Assembly: GCF_000196315.1 (NCBI RefSeq)
Contig: NC_014230.1
Span: forward strand, 1,942,001 to 2,006,000
Direction of reading: 5' to 3'
Origin: Croceibacter atlanticus HTCC2559
Lineage (GTDB): Bacteria > Bacteroidota > Bacteroidia > Flavobacteriales > Flavobacteriaceae
Length of the DNA: 64,000 nucleotides
Both the position numbers and the translations under genes were made by a program. Shown here in pieces: positions 1 to 8,292 of this stretch (positions within the stretch are counted from its first letter, which is position 1; the number at the start of each line of letters is the position of its first letter). The notes below the pieces were generated by a model. It ran no database searches. It saw only the letters and a program-made list of their open reading frames with translations, and had not been told where the DNA came from.

Positions 1-1434
1 CCAATGTATTGGGGAGATCAAACCTTTGTTGGAGCACCAGCATATATAGGAGCTACTATTATATTTTTATTTGTGTTTGCCTTGTTTATGGTAAAAGGCA
101 GATTAAAATATTGGGTAGTAGCAGGTATTGTATTATCTCTGTTTTTAAGTTGGGGAAAAAATCTAGAGTTTCTCACACGTTTCTTTATAGATTATGTACC
201 AATGTATGATAAGTTTAGAGCTGTATCTACAACTCAGGTTATTTTAAGGTTGTGTATACCTATTTTAGCTGTGTTTGGACTAACTCAACTATTTAATAAC
301 GTAGTACGTAAAGAAGAAAAATTAAATGCTTTAAAATGGACTAGTATTATACTTGGCGGAATAACACTAATAATTTTAGCCTTTAATAACACACTTTTCA
401 ATTTCGAAAGCCCTTATGATACTATGTTTATAGAACAAATGGGTGTCGATTTTGTAAAGGCCATCCGTGAAGATCGTGCTACACTCTTATCTGAAGATAC
501 TTTAAGAACACTAATACTTATTGCGCTAGTTGCTGTTTTAATCTTTGGTTACATTAAGGAAAAAATAAATGAAAAGCTTGTAGTGGCAGGTTTGGTGATC
601 TTAGTCTTATTTGATTTAGTTGGTGTAGATAAGCGTTACGTTAATGATGATAACTTTGTGTCTAAATATTTAATAGATCAGCCATTTCAACCTAACAGTG
701 CAGACCAGGAAATTTTAAAAGATAAAGGAAACTATCGTGTTTTAGATTTAAGCGGAAGCCCATTAAATTCAGCTAGAGCATCATTCTTTCATAACTCAAT
801 TGGTGGATATCACGGTGCAAAGCCAAAACGTATGCAAGACTTGTTTGAGTTTCATGTGTATGAAGGCAATCAAGCGGTTTTAAATATGCTTAATGTTAAG
901 TATAATATTATTAAAAATGAAGGAAACCTATTTGCACAACGAAATCCTTATGCTAACGGAAACGCTTGGTTTGTAGATAGTATTCAAGAAACAAGAACTG
1001 ATAATGAAGTAATTCTTTATTTAAGTTTCCTAAACACAAAAGAGAAAGCGTTAATTACTCCAGAATTTACTTCAAACCTAAAGCAGCACACATTTAAAAA
1101 AGATTCTACGGCTACTATAAACTTAAAGAGTTATCAACCTAACGAATTAATTTATGAGAGTAAGTCTTCTCAAGATGCATTTGCTGTCTTTTCAGAGATC
1201 TACTATGAAAACGGTTGGAAAGCTTTTATAGATGAAAAAGAAGTCGATATTTTAAGAGTCAATTATACGTTAAGAGGTCTTGAAATACCTTCTGGAACTC
1301 ATGAAATTGTATTTAGGTTTGAACCTAAAGTTATTAAAACTGGTAGTACTATAGTTTTAGCAAGCTCTATTCTTTTAATGTTATTAATCTTAGGCGGTAT
1401 TTTTTACGAGTTTAAGGAAAAAAATAAAACGTAA
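1..1434 (+). CDS. YfhO-like membrane protein, C-terminal part (5' end outside window)
   Basis: The reading frame is open at base 1, so the gene begins before the window; 477 codons and the stop are visible. The product has hydrophobic segments in its first 200 visible residues, a long soluble domain after about residue 210, and a last membrane segment just before a short charged tail. This fits the C-terminal half of YfhO-type proteins, large membrane proteins linked to sugar decoration of cell-surface polymers. The downstream glycosyltransferase starts directly after its stop and a flippase follows, which supports a surface-glycan operon. The family call is by resemblance; substrate and partners are unknown. 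Confidence 0.7.
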   Translation, partial: PMYWGDQTFVGAPAYIGATIIFLFVFALFMVKGRLKYWVVAGIVLSLFLSWGKNLEFLTRFFIDYVPMYDKFRAVSTTQVILRLCIPILAVFGLTQLFNNVVRKEEKLNALKWTSIILGGITLIILAFNNTLFNFESPYDTMFIEQMGVDFVKAIREDRATLLSEDTLRTLILIALVAVLIFGYIKEKINEKLVVAGLVILVLFDLVGVDKRYVNDDNFVSKYLIDQPFQPNSADQEILKDKGNYRVLDLSGSPLNSARASFFHNSIGGYHGAKPKRMQDLFEFHVYEGNQAVLNMLNVKYNIIKNEGNLFAQRNPYANGNAWFVDSIQETRTDNEVILYLSFLNTKEKALITPEFTSNLKQHTFKKDSTATINLKSYQPNELIYESKSSQDAFAVFSEIYYENGWKAFIDEKEVDILRVNYTLRGLEIPSGTHEIVFRFEPKVIKTGSTIVLASSILLMLLILGGIFYEFKEKNKT

Positions 1435-2730
1435 TTGAAGCGAGTTCTCATCATAGCTTATTATTGGCCGCCAGCTGGTGGTCCTGGCGTACAACGTTGG
1501 TTACAATTTGTAAATTACTTACCAAATTTTAATATACAACCAATAGTATATGTTCCAGACAACCCTAGTTATCCAATACTAGATGAAACATTACAATCTA
1601 AAATAACAGATGTTGAGGTTTTAAAACAACCCATTTCAGAACCTTATAGATTTGCTAATTTTTTTTCTAAAAAAGATACAGCTTCAATAAGCTCTGGCTT
1701 AATTCCTAAGGAGAAAAAACAATCTTTAGTACAAAAGTTTTTGTTGTTTGTTCGAGGAAATTTCTTCATTCCAGATGCCCGAAAGTCATGGGTTAAGCCT
1801 TCGGTATGTTATTTAAAAGAATACTTAAATAACAATCCTGTAAATGCTATTATAACAACAGGACCTCCACACAGTCTCCATCTTATAGGAAAGCAACTTA
1901 AAGAACATATGGATGTTACTTGGCTTGCAGATTTTCGAGATCCTTGGACAACAATTGGTTATCATAAAAAGCTAAAGCTAATGCCTTGGGCAAAACGTAA
2001 ACATCTGGTATTAGAAGCCTCAGTCCTAAACACTGCAGATCATATTATAACTACTAGCTTTACAACAAAAAAAGAATTTGAAGCGCTAACTGAAAAACCA
2101 ATTTCAGTTATTACAAATGGTTACAATGCTTCAGATTTTAAGTTAATTACAAAAGTAGCTTTGGATGCTAAATTTACTTTAGCGCACATAGGTTCTTTAC
2201 TTTCTGATAGAAATCCGCAGGTTTTATGGCAGACATTACAGGAATTAATTGAAGAGCATAAAGATTTTTCAGAAGCATTTCAGCTTAAATTAGCAGGCAA
2301 AGTTAGCGAGGATTTACTTTCTACCATACAAAGCTATAATTTAAAAAACCATATAAACTTACTAGGTTATATTACTCATGAAAGTGCGTTCAAAGAAATG
2401 AAGAGCGCCCAACTTTTGTTGTTAATTGAAATAGATTCTGATGAGACTAAAGGTATAATTGCAGGTAAGGTATTTGAGTACCTTTTAGCTAAACGACCAA
2501 TATTAGCTATAGGTCCAAAAAATTGGGATGTTTCTAAAATTATAAATGATACAACTTCTGGTAAGGTCTTTCATTATGAAGAAAAGGACATTCTAAAACA
2601 CTATATATTCAGTGCATTTCAGGATTACAAAAATGGGATGCTTCATATAAATTCTACCAATATCGAGCAGTTTTCTAGAAAACAATTAACGCAACAACTT
2701 TCAGAAGTTATCTTAAAAGTTACCACATAA
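1435..2730 (+). CDS. Glycosyltransferase, GT4-like (GT-B fold)
   Basis: 431 residues, of the size of a GT-B glycosyltransferase. The N-terminus carries YYWPPAGGPGVQRW, the Gly-rich nucleotide-sugar entry motif typical of Bacteroidota GT4 enzymes. The C-terminal half holds the EIDSDETKGIIAGKVFEYL stretch, matching the E-x7-E type donor-binding region. The start is TTG, placed directly after the stop of the YfhO-like gene; no upstream ATG is possible without long overlap. Its stop overlaps the ATG of the flippase by one base (TAATG), so the genes are probably translationally coupled. Likely a cytoplasmic enzyme adding a sugar to a lipid-linked glycan. Donor and acceptor cannot be read from sequence. 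Confidence 0.82.
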   Translation: MKRVLIIAYYWPPAGGPGVQRWLQFVNYLPNFNIQPIVYVPDNPSYPILDETLQSKITDVEVLKQPISEPYRFANFFSKKDTASISSGLIPKEKKQSLVQKFLLFVRGNFFIPDARKSWVKPSVCYLKEYLNNNPVNAIITTGPPHSLHLIGKQLKEHMDVTWLADFRDPWTTIGYHKKLKLMPWAKRKHLVLEASVLNTADHIITTSFTTKKEFEALTEKPISVITNGYNASDFKLITKVALDAKFTLAHIGSLLSDRNPQVLWQTLQELIEEHKDFSEAFQLKLAGKVSEDLLSTIQSYNLKNHINLLGYITHESAFKEMKSAQLLLLIEIDSDETKGIIAGKVFEYLLAKRPILAIGPKNWDVSKIINDTTSGKVFHYEEKDILKHYIFSAFQDYKNGMLHINSTNIEQFSRKQLTQQLSEVILKVTT

Positions 2731-4184
2731 TGGGTATTGTTTTAAAACAGTCTTTTAAAAATTTAGTGAGTACCTATGCAGGTTTTGGGTTGGGTGCCAT
2801 TAATGTGCTGTTTTTATATCCTAATTTCATGACGCCAGAATATTATGGCTTGGTATCTTTTATATTATCTGCGAGTATGTTGTTCTGGCCATTAATGGCT
2901 TTAGGAACTCACAATACATTGGTTAAATTTTACTCTTCGTATTCTAAACAGGAAGAAAAAGAGAAGCTATTTAGTTTTGTTTTGGTATTGCCTCTCTTAG
3001 TTGGTTTAGTCTTAGGTTTAATAGGTTATTTTGGCTATTCGTTTGTACTGTCTTATTTTAATGGAGAAAATGAATTGGTAAAACCTTATGCCTGGCTCAT
3101 TTTTGTAATAACCTTTGCTATGGCTTACTTCGAGCTCTTCTTTTCTTGGAGTAAAGTATTTTTAAAAAGCACATTTGGGAACATAATGCGAGAAGTATTT
3201 CATAGAGCCTGCATTATGATCTTATTAGGGTTACTTTATATTAATGTCATAGATATTCCGCTGTTTTTATATATAATGACGGCAGTATATGTATTAAGAA
3301 CGTTATTGATGATGGTATTTGCATTTAAGTTGCACTTGCCTAAACTTCAATTTAAATTACCGGATAATGCATCACGTGTTATAAAATATTCGGCACTAAT
3401 TTTCATAGCAGGAAGTGTTGCTATGATGTTGTTAGACTTAGATAAAGTGATGATTGAGTATTATTTGCCAATTGAAAATGTTGCTATATATGGTATCTCA
3501 ATTTATATAGCATCTGTAATAGCTGTCCCAAGTAGAGCAATGCATCAAATTACATATCCTCTTACGGCACAATTATTAAATGATAAGGATTATGCAGGGT
3601 TAAAGAATTTATACCAACGTAGCTCGAACACACTGCTAATAGTTGGAGGACTTATATTCTTACTTATAATTTGTAATGTTGGAGAGTTGTATGAGATGAT
3701 ACCACAGGATTACCATATTGGATTTTCAATTGTAATTTTAATAGGCATTGTTAAGTTGTATGAAAATCTTATTGGGAATAATAACAGTATTTTATTTAAT
3801 TCAGATTATTATAGGTTAGTCTTAGCAATAGGAGTGCTATGTGCTGTTATGGCTGTAGTACTTAATATTTTACTTATTCCAAAATTTGGTGTGTACGGTG
3901 CTAGTTATGCAACGTTTATTGCATTTTTTACCTATAATACAGTAAAGCTAATTGTGGTTTGGAAAAAATTTAAGATGCATCCATTTTCATCAAGAACATG
4001 GGTCTCATTAGGTCTCATAGCTCTATTTACACTTAGTTTTTATTTTTGGGATTTCAATTTTCAACCACTACTTAATATTGCTTTAAAATCTGTAATACTC
4101 GGATTGTTATTTGTTGGATTTTCTTGGAAGCTGAAACTCTCTAATGATGTTTCTCAAGTTATAGATACTTATTTAAAGCGATAG
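2730..4184 (+). CDS. Polysaccharide flippase, Wzx/MOP superfamily
   Basis: 484 residues with about 12-14 hydrophobic segments spread over the whole length and short charged loops. The N-terminal pattern (NLVSTYAGFGLGAINVLFLYP) is typical of Bacteroidota oligosaccharide flippases. These proteins move lipid-linked glycan units across the inner membrane. It is the last gene of the run starting before the window; its ATG overlaps the stop of the glycosyltransferase. It converges on the gene at 4265-5470. Confidence 0.85.
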   Translation: MGIVLKQSFKNLVSTYAGFGLGAINVLFLYPNFMTPEYYGLVSFILSASMLFWPLMALGTHNTLVKFYSSYSKQEEKEKLFSFVLVLPLLVGLVLGLIGYFGYSFVLSYFNGENELVKPYAWLIFVITFAMAYFELFFSWSKVFLKSTFGNIMREVFHRACIMILLGLLYINVIDIPLFLYIMTAVYVLRTLLMMVFAFKLHLPKLQFKLPDNASRVIKYSALIFIAGSVAMMLLDLDKVMIEYYLPIENVAIYGISIYIASVIAVPSRAMHQITYPLTAQLLNDKDYAGLKNLYQRSSNTLLIVGGLIFLLIICNVGELYEMIPQDYHIGFSIVILIGIVKLYENLIGNNNSILFNSDYYRLVLAIGVLCAVMAVVLNILLIPKFGVYGASYATFIAFFTYNTVKLIVVWKKFKMHPFSSRTWVSLGLIALFTLSFYFWDFNFQPLLNIALKSVILGLLFVGFSWKLKLSNDVSQVIDTYLKR

Positions 4185-4195
4185 GATAAAAAGAA

Positions 4196-4240
4196 AAGCC
4201 CCAAAGCAATTCGCTTGGGGAAGCTATTTGCTTTAGGGCT
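4196..4240 (-). terminator. Rho-independent terminator of the 4265-5470 gene
   Basis: AAGCCCCAAAGCAA (4196-4209) pairs with TTGCTTTAGGGCTT (4227-4240) with one mismatch. Read on the minus strand the stem is followed by TTCTTTTT; on the plus strand there is no T-run. It therefore serves the minus-strand gene, though it may also slow transcripts leaving the flippase. Confidence 0.75.
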
Positions 4241-4247
4241 TGTCAAA

Positions 4248-4261
4248 CTAACCAACCAAAA
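4248..4261 (-). repeat. 14-base motif beside terminator, copy 1
   Basis: CTAACCAACCAAAA on the plus strand, identical to 5673-5686. Each copy lies a few bases before a terminator hairpin when read on the minus strand (TTTTGGTTGGTTAG, then hairpin). No function is known to me. Confidence 0.5.
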
Positions 4262-4264
4262 ATT

Positions 4265-5470
4265 TTAATTTCCTCTTCGTCTAGTTGTTGTTGAAGAGGC
4301 TCTGTTGTTTGAAGATTCTCTTGAAGAACTAGCTTTAACTCGAGAGTTAGTAGAAGTTCTTGCTTTTGCTGAAGATCTAGATGTTCTATTACTCTTTACA
4401 GCTTTAGACGCTCTACTCGTATTACTTTTTACTCTAGCACTGTTATTTCTCGACCTTGTTGTATTTGTACGAGTAGCTCTAGGTGTTGTAGTTCTAGTAG
4501 TAGCTTTTACTCTAGAGTTTGTTCTCGTACTTGGTGCTACAGCTCTTGAGCTTGTATTGCTTCGAGTTCTTGTTGCATTAGAGTTTCCTCTAGTGTTCGT
4601 TGTAGCACGTCCAGCATTATTACTTCTCGTATTTCCTGTTCTAGAAATTATAGTTCTATCGGTTCTGCTTCTAGAGTTTTGGTTAGATAAACCTTCACGG
4701 TTAGATCTGCTTACTCTAGTATTAGTTCTTGCATAAGATTGATTGCTTCTGTTTCTTACTTGTGCAAGATCACGTTGTCTTGATAAACGCTGTCCTCTAT
4801 TATAAGAACGCACTTTCTGTCCTGGTCTGTAATAATTAGACTTGTAATGCTTCTTATACCATCCTGTTCTATAATAGTTATAATGAACAGCATAACTATA
4901 TCTTACAGGATTGTAATATGCTCTGTAAGGTCTTGTAAACACAATACAGTTAGAAAATACAGGTCTTACATAATACTGGTGCCAAGGTCTATAAACATAA
5001 TGTCTGTTATATACATTAATAAAACCTCTTGTGCCTACATAACGGCCGTAATTGTTATAATTAATATATAAGTTACCAACCTGTGCAAGTCCAAATCTGT
5101 TATAATCTAATACAATATTTCCTGCTCTAATAATCCTACCATAGTAATCATAATACACTGGCACATCTTCAATCTGTATTACAGCACCATAATCGTCACG
5201 TTGTATATATGGAGCATAATCGTAACCAGCGTTAAAACTAATATTTACGTTTGGGCCACCAATTGAAACATGTGTACCTTGTTGTGGGCCTATATATCTA
5301 AAGTCGAATTGTCCATCTGGAAAAACAGAAAACTCTACATTACCTTCTGTGAAAATAAAGCTCTCACCATTATAATAGTTAAATGTTGTGGTACTCCTAT
5401 CTTTCCCTGTGTCTGCACTTGCTGTATATCCTATAAAGAATACCGCAAGTAATGTCATTAAGTTTTTCAT
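4265..5470 (-). CDS. Exported protein with Tyr-rich repeats and an Arg/Ser/Thr/Asn-rich tail
   Basis: 401 residues. Residues 1-19 form a signal peptide (MKNLMTLLAVFFIGYTASA). Residues about 25-215 are Tyr-rich with degenerate 14-15 residue repeats of the type YYDYYGRIIRAGN / DYNRFGLAQVGN / NYNNYGRYVGT. Residues about 216-401 are almost only Arg, Ser, Thr, Asn, Ala and Lys, giving a protamine-like, strongly basic and probably disordered tail. The N-terminal part resembles a family often left as hypothetical in flavobacteria. An exported polycation could bind anionic matter such as surface glycan, extracellular DNA or teichoic-like polymers; this is inference. It is a single-gene unit ending at the hairpin at 4196-4240. 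Confidence 0.75.
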   Translation of the reverse strand: MKNLMTLLAVFFIGYTASADTGKDRSTTTFNYYNGESFIFTEGNVEFSVFPDGQFDFRYIGPQQGTHVSIGGPNVNISFNAGYDYAPYIQRDDYGAVIQIEDVPVYYDYYGRIIRAGNIVLDYNRFGLAQVGNLYINYNNYGRYVGTRGFINVYNRHYVYRPWHQYYVRPVFSNCIVFTRPYRAYYNPVRYSYAVHYNYYRTGWYKKHYKSNYYRPGQKVRSYNRGQRLSRQRDLAQVRNRSNQSYARTNTRVSRSNREGLSNQNSRSRTDRTIISRTGNTRSNNAGRATTNTRGNSNATRTRSNTSSRAVAPSTRTNSRVKATTRTTTPRATRTNTTRSRNNSARVKSNTSRASKAVKSNRTSRSSAKARTSTNSRVKASSSRESSNNRASSTTTRRRGN

Positions 5471-5631
5471 AGCTTAGGGTTTTAATGTTACATCTCAATT
5501 AAATTGTTTAACTGAGTTGTTAATCTATAAACAATCAGCGTGCCAAAAATGTAAAAACCTAATTACCAGTTGTATATGTGATATTGTGTTAGAGTAGAAG
5601 TGTTTAAAGGGCAAAAAAACTATTAAAAACG

Positions 5632-5668
5632 AAAAACCCCGAATGCTATAAAGCGATTCGAGGTTTTT
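5632..5668 (-). terminator. Rho-independent terminator of the 7502-5905 operon
   Basis: AAAAACCCCGAAT (5632-5644) pairs with ATTCGAGGTTTTT (5656-5668) with one mismatch. Both sides carry T-runs, so it could stop transcription in either direction. The nearest genes reading into it are on the minus strand (7502 to 5905). Confidence 0.7.
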
Positions 5669-5904
5669 CTAACTAACCAACCAAAATTATTAATTCAATT
5701 ATGATGCCAAAATATTAACACCAACTAATTTTCTTTTTCAAAGCTTCTAAATATTCTTTAGAGTAATTTTTTTAATTGAACTGGTTGATTAACAATACTT
5801 ACGTAAAATATAATTTATTGGTTCTCTACATAATTAGACGAAAAAGAGTCCGAAAAATTACAGAAAATCATACATTTATTTAAACTTTAACTTTTGTTGA
5901 AAAA
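5669..5904 (-). other. Long AT-rich 3' region without a supported gene
   Basis: The stretch from the histidine-phosphatase stop to the terminator holds only short broken reading frames on the minus strand, one ending KEYLEALKKKISWC. They are split by stops and a frame change and I do not recognise them. It also holds copy 2 of the 14-base motif (5673-5686). It may be a long 3' untranslated region with the remains of a small gene. Confidence 0.3.
5673..5686 (-). repeat. 14-base motif beside terminator, copy 2
   Basis: CTAACCAACCAAAA, identical to 4248-4261, again directly before a hairpin when read on the minus strand. Confidence 0.5.
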
Positions 5905-6408
5905 TTAAAATCCGTCTTCAAATTGTTGTAGGCTTACTTGTGGTTTTCCATCAATAAATGTGACCTTAAATAAGGCGCCATTATTAGAGTCATTTAACTC
6001 TTTATAAGTAGTATCGTTTAAAATTGAATTTACAAATGCTGGCGTTGTATTACTATGACCAACTATTAAAACTGTTTGTCCTTTAGTTTCAGCTTTAAAA
6101 CTTTTAGAATATAAATCTGTTGCACTATAAATTTTCGGTTCTAAATTTAAATAAGTGGCCAAAGGTGCTGCAGTTTCCCTAGTTCTATTAAAATCTGTAA
6201 TATATATGGCATTAATGCCTTTGTCTCCTAATCTAGTTTTCCATTCTTGTGCACGCTCTTTACCCATTGCATTTAAATGTGGATTACTATTATTACTGTT
6301 GCTTCTGTCTTTTTCTGCGTGTCTTATAAAGTAGTACACCGTATCATCAGATTGATGGGATTGTCCCTTGCAAGCAACTGCTAATAAAAGTATAAGTAAA
6401 TATTTCAT
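5905..6408 (-). CDS. Histidine phosphatase family lipoprotein
   Basis: 167 residues. The lipobox LAVAC ends at Cys13, so the mature protein should be a lipoprotein facing the periplasm or surface. The phosphohistidine motif is FIRHAEK (Arg29, His30), the second Arg lies in FNRTRETA (Arg75/Arg77), and the second catalytic His is His118 in VGHSN. It is short like SixA-type members of the phosphoglycerate-mutase-like superfamily. The start lies two bases after the stop of the upstream phytase-like gene, so they form one operon. The phosphorylated substrate is unknown; the export signal argues against a role in cytoplasmic phosphorelay. Confidence 0.85.
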   Translation of the reverse strand: MKYLLILLLAVACKGQSHQSDDTVYYFIRHAEKDRSNSNNSNPHLNAMGKERAQEWKTRLGDKGINAIYITDFNRTRETAAPLATYLNLEPKIYSATDLYSKSFKAETKGQTVLIVGHSNTTPAFVNSILNDTTYKELNDSNNGALFKVTFIDGKPQVSLQQFEDGF

Positions 6409-6410
6409 AA

Positions 6411-7502
6411 TTATTGGGGTATAAGCTCTAGTAAGATAAATTGATTAAGTTGCTCTCCTAAGCTATTAAAATTATTGTCTGACACTAAAATTAACGATAA
6501 ATTTCCGTTCGGCAATTTAGGACCAAACGTAATACCTTCAATATTATCTATACTTTTCTTAGTCAGTTGTTTTTTTACAGATTTAAAATTGAAGAGAAAT
6601 TCTTTTTCAAGATAAGTAAGTTCATTCTTTTCTAAGATAGTATCGCTTAATGTATTAGTCGCATTATTATTAGTAGCTAATATTAATTGTACCACATTAC
6701 CGTTTGTGCCATAGCCAGCAGAGTAGCTTCGTTCCAATACCAAAAATTGGTTTTCAGATATTTGTAGCATATCTGTTAATCCATTTACTCCAAATGGTAA
6801 TAAAGGTAATTTCTGAAGGCGTTCTAATTTATATGGCAATTGTTTAATGGCAATACCATTATCATTAAATAAAGTAAACCTTATTAAAGAGGTTGTATTA
6901 AAAACTTTAGGTTCTGGGCCATCCAATTCTAAAGGAAGCTCTGTGGCTACCCAAAATCCTTTACCGAGATGTGCTTTAGTTAACCCTTCAAATACTCCAT
7001 TGTTTCTAGGTTTTTGAGGACCTTTAGAAGTAAAGTATTCTGGTATTGAAGCAGATTTTATAAACGCACCAGTACTATCTGTGTAAAAGACCATTGGCGT
7101 TTTATTATTTGTAATGCTGCCTTCACTGGAAATTATAAATCCATTATCAACTTTTCTTATAGATTCTAAATCCATTAAAGTTTGAGAGTTAATAGCTTTT
7201 GGTGCTTTAATAAAATGTTGTTTAGAAAAAACAACAGTATCTATTGTAGTGCCCTTTAATATAATATCTGCTTCATAAAACCTTGGCTTGCTTGGTTGGT
7301 CACAAATTAAATAATACGCATTACCATCATAATCTATTCCAGACAGGCCACCTATCTCATTACCATCAATAAACACCTGTTTAGGATAAATATAATCATC
7401 TAAATAATTAACCTTATAGGTAGGTGTCTTGCTTACTTTTAAGCTACTGCAAGAATAACTTGTTGATATTAAAAGTATTAAAGCTATTTGTTTAAATTTC
7501 AT
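6411..7502 (-). CDS. Phytase-like esterase domain lipoprotein
   Basis: 363 residues. The signal peptide ends in a lipobox (STSYSC, Cys18). The rest matches the pattern of the esterase-like domain of phytase (Pfam Phytase-like): a single beta-rich domain with GLSGIDYDG near residue 53, LESIRK near 120, FEGLTK near 170 and GITFG near 323. Members are predicted exported hydrolases acting on phosphoesters or related substrates; most are uncharacterised. It is the first gene of the pair with the histidine-phosphatase lipoprotein, and the shared operon and export suggest joint phosphoester processing. A -7 box sits only four bases before its ATG. Confidence 0.75.
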   Translation of the reverse strand: MKFKQIALILLISTSYSCSSLKVSKTPTYKVNYLDDYIYPKQVFIDGNEIGGLSGIDYDGNAYYLICDQPSKPRFYEADIILKGTTIDTVVFSKQHFIKAPKAINSQTLMDLESIRKVDNGFIISSEGSITNNKTPMVFYTDSTGAFIKSASIPEYFTSKGPQKPRNNGVFEGLTKAHLGKGFWVATELPLELDGPEPKVFNTTSLIRFTLFNDNGIAIKQLPYKLERLQKLPLLPFGVNGLTDMLQISENQFLVLERSYSAGYGTNGNVVQLILATNNNATNTLSDTILEKNELTYLEKEFLFNFKSVKKQLTKKSIDNIEGITFGPKLPNGNLSLILVSDNNFNSLGEQLNQFILLELIPQ

Positions 7503-7506
7503 TTGG

Positions 7507-7514
7507 CAAAAATA
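7507..7514 (-). promoter_or_regulatory. -7 box four bases before an ATG
   Basis: TATTTTTG on the minus strand (TAnnTTTG) ends four bases before the ATG at 7502. No TTG lies at the usual -33 distance. If used, the transcript would begin at or next to the start codon. Confidence 0.4.
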
Positions 7515-7571
7515 ACATATTGTTAAGGAAATAATAGGAATTCATTGTGATGAAAAGGTCAATTTCATCGT

Positions 7572-7579
7572 TAAATTTG
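7572..7579 (+). promoter_or_regulatory. -7 promoter box of the CsbD gene
   Basis: TAAATTTG matches TAnnTTTG. A TTG at 7545-7547 is 24 bases upstream, slightly longer than the usual 17-23. The ATG follows 28 bases later. Confidence 0.45.
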
Positions 7580-7607
7580 AAGTATTACGAACCACAAAAA
7601 TTGAATT

Positions 7608-7793
7608 ATGAATCAGACTGAATTAGAAGGTAAGTGGAATCAAGTAAAAGGTGATTTTAAACAAAAATATGGTAAAGTAACCGATGACGATACCACTTTT
7701 GCCGACGGAAAATTCGACGAGATGCTAGGACGTCTTCAAGAGAAGACAGGTAAAGCAAAAGAAGAATTAAAGAAGGAAATTGCAGAATGGTAA
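7608..7793 (+). CDS. CsbD family stress protein
   Basis: 61 residues, full family length. It begins with the family signature LEGKWNQVKGDFKQKYGKVT and continues DDDTTFADGKFDEMLGRLQEKTGK, followed by a Lys/Glu-rich helix ending KKEIAEW. CsbD-like proteins are small, hydrophilic and usually induced by general stress; their biochemical role is unknown. It is a single-gene unit with its own -7 box upstream and a strong terminator at 7829. Confidence 0.92.
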   Translation: MNQTELEGKWNQVKGDFKQKYGKVTDDDTTFADGKFDEMLGRLQEKTGKAKEELKKEIAEW

Positions 7794-7828
7794 TTTAAGA
7801 TATTAAATTGCTATGAAAAGGAGAAAAG

Positions 7829-7859
7829 CGCTTCAATTAAGTTTGAAGCGTTTTTTTTT
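7829..7859 (+). terminator. Terminator of the CsbD gene
   Basis: CGCTTCAA (7829-7836) and TTGAAGCG (7843-7850) form an 8-bp perfect stem, followed by eight T. Confidence 0.9.
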
Positions 7860-7963
7860 GTTAATACCTTAATCGGTAAACCCCAATATAATTAAGTTGT
7901 AATTCAGGTTATAATTGAAGATTATGCTACAATAACATTTCATTAACTAATGTTTGGCATTTA

Positions 7964-7998
7964 TTTGAGATCCTCCTGTGTAATGTGTTCTAATTTCG
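7964..7998 (+). promoter_or_regulatory. Probable promoter of the 8027 gene
   Basis: TTTG (7964-7967), 23 bases, then TAATTTCG (7991-7998), one base from TAnnTTTG. A 7-bp hairpin (GGTAGTT 8001-8007 / AACTACC 8013-8019) lies in the short leader, directly before the ATG at 8027, and could affect ribosome access. Confidence 0.4.
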
Positions 7999-8026
7999 TT
8001 GGTAGTTTAACCAACTACCTCTTACT

Positions 8027-8212
8027 ATGAATTACCAACAACCTAATGAAAGGCTTCAAATTATTAATGGCATGTACAAATTAGTTTCAGAAGACTACGT
8101 ACATGAATTACAACCTGAACCTAAAACTAAAATTAGACAAGCTTTAAGAAAATCTTCCACAAGAATTAAAAACTCCTTAAGACGACAGCTGGATAAGTGG
8201 ATGGAATCTTAA
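8027..8212 (+). CDS. Small basic hypothetical protein
   Basis: 61 residues, hydrophilic, with a Lys/Arg-rich C-terminal half (RQALRKSSTRIKNSLRRQLDKW) likely to be helical. I do not recognise a family. There is no signal peptide or membrane segment, so it should be cytoplasmic. Support for a real gene comes from a plausible promoter and a compact leader, and from its place between two well-supported units. A nucleic-acid-binding role would fit the charge but is a guess. Confidence 0.6.
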   Translation: MNYQQPNERLQIINGMYKLVSEDYVHELQPEPKTKIRQALRKSSTRIKNSLRRQLDKWMES

Positions 8213-8243
8213 AAACTACTTTAATATGTTAACGTTTCATTAA

Positions 8244-8274
8244 TTGTTTAGGGTAATGCTAATTTCTATCTTTA
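8244..8274 (+). promoter_or_regulatory. Promoter of the CocE-like hydrolase operon
   Basis: TTG (8244-8246), 20 bases, TATCTTTA (8267-8274), one base from TAnnTTTG; the ATG at 8293 follows after a short leader. Confidence 0.55.
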
Positions 8275-8292
8275 GCAGATAAAATTATCCAA

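Noticed and set aside
4305-4736. Long plus-strand open frame rich in Leu and Val
   Set aside because: It is the complement of the Arg/Ser/Thr-rich tail of the minus-strand gene at 4265-5470; biased codons on one strand create an open frame on the other.
5669-5904. Possible decayed small gene on the minus strand ending KEYLEALKKKISWC
   Set aside because: It needs two stop bypasses and a frame change, and I recognise no family. Left as intergenic or 3' untranslated sequence.
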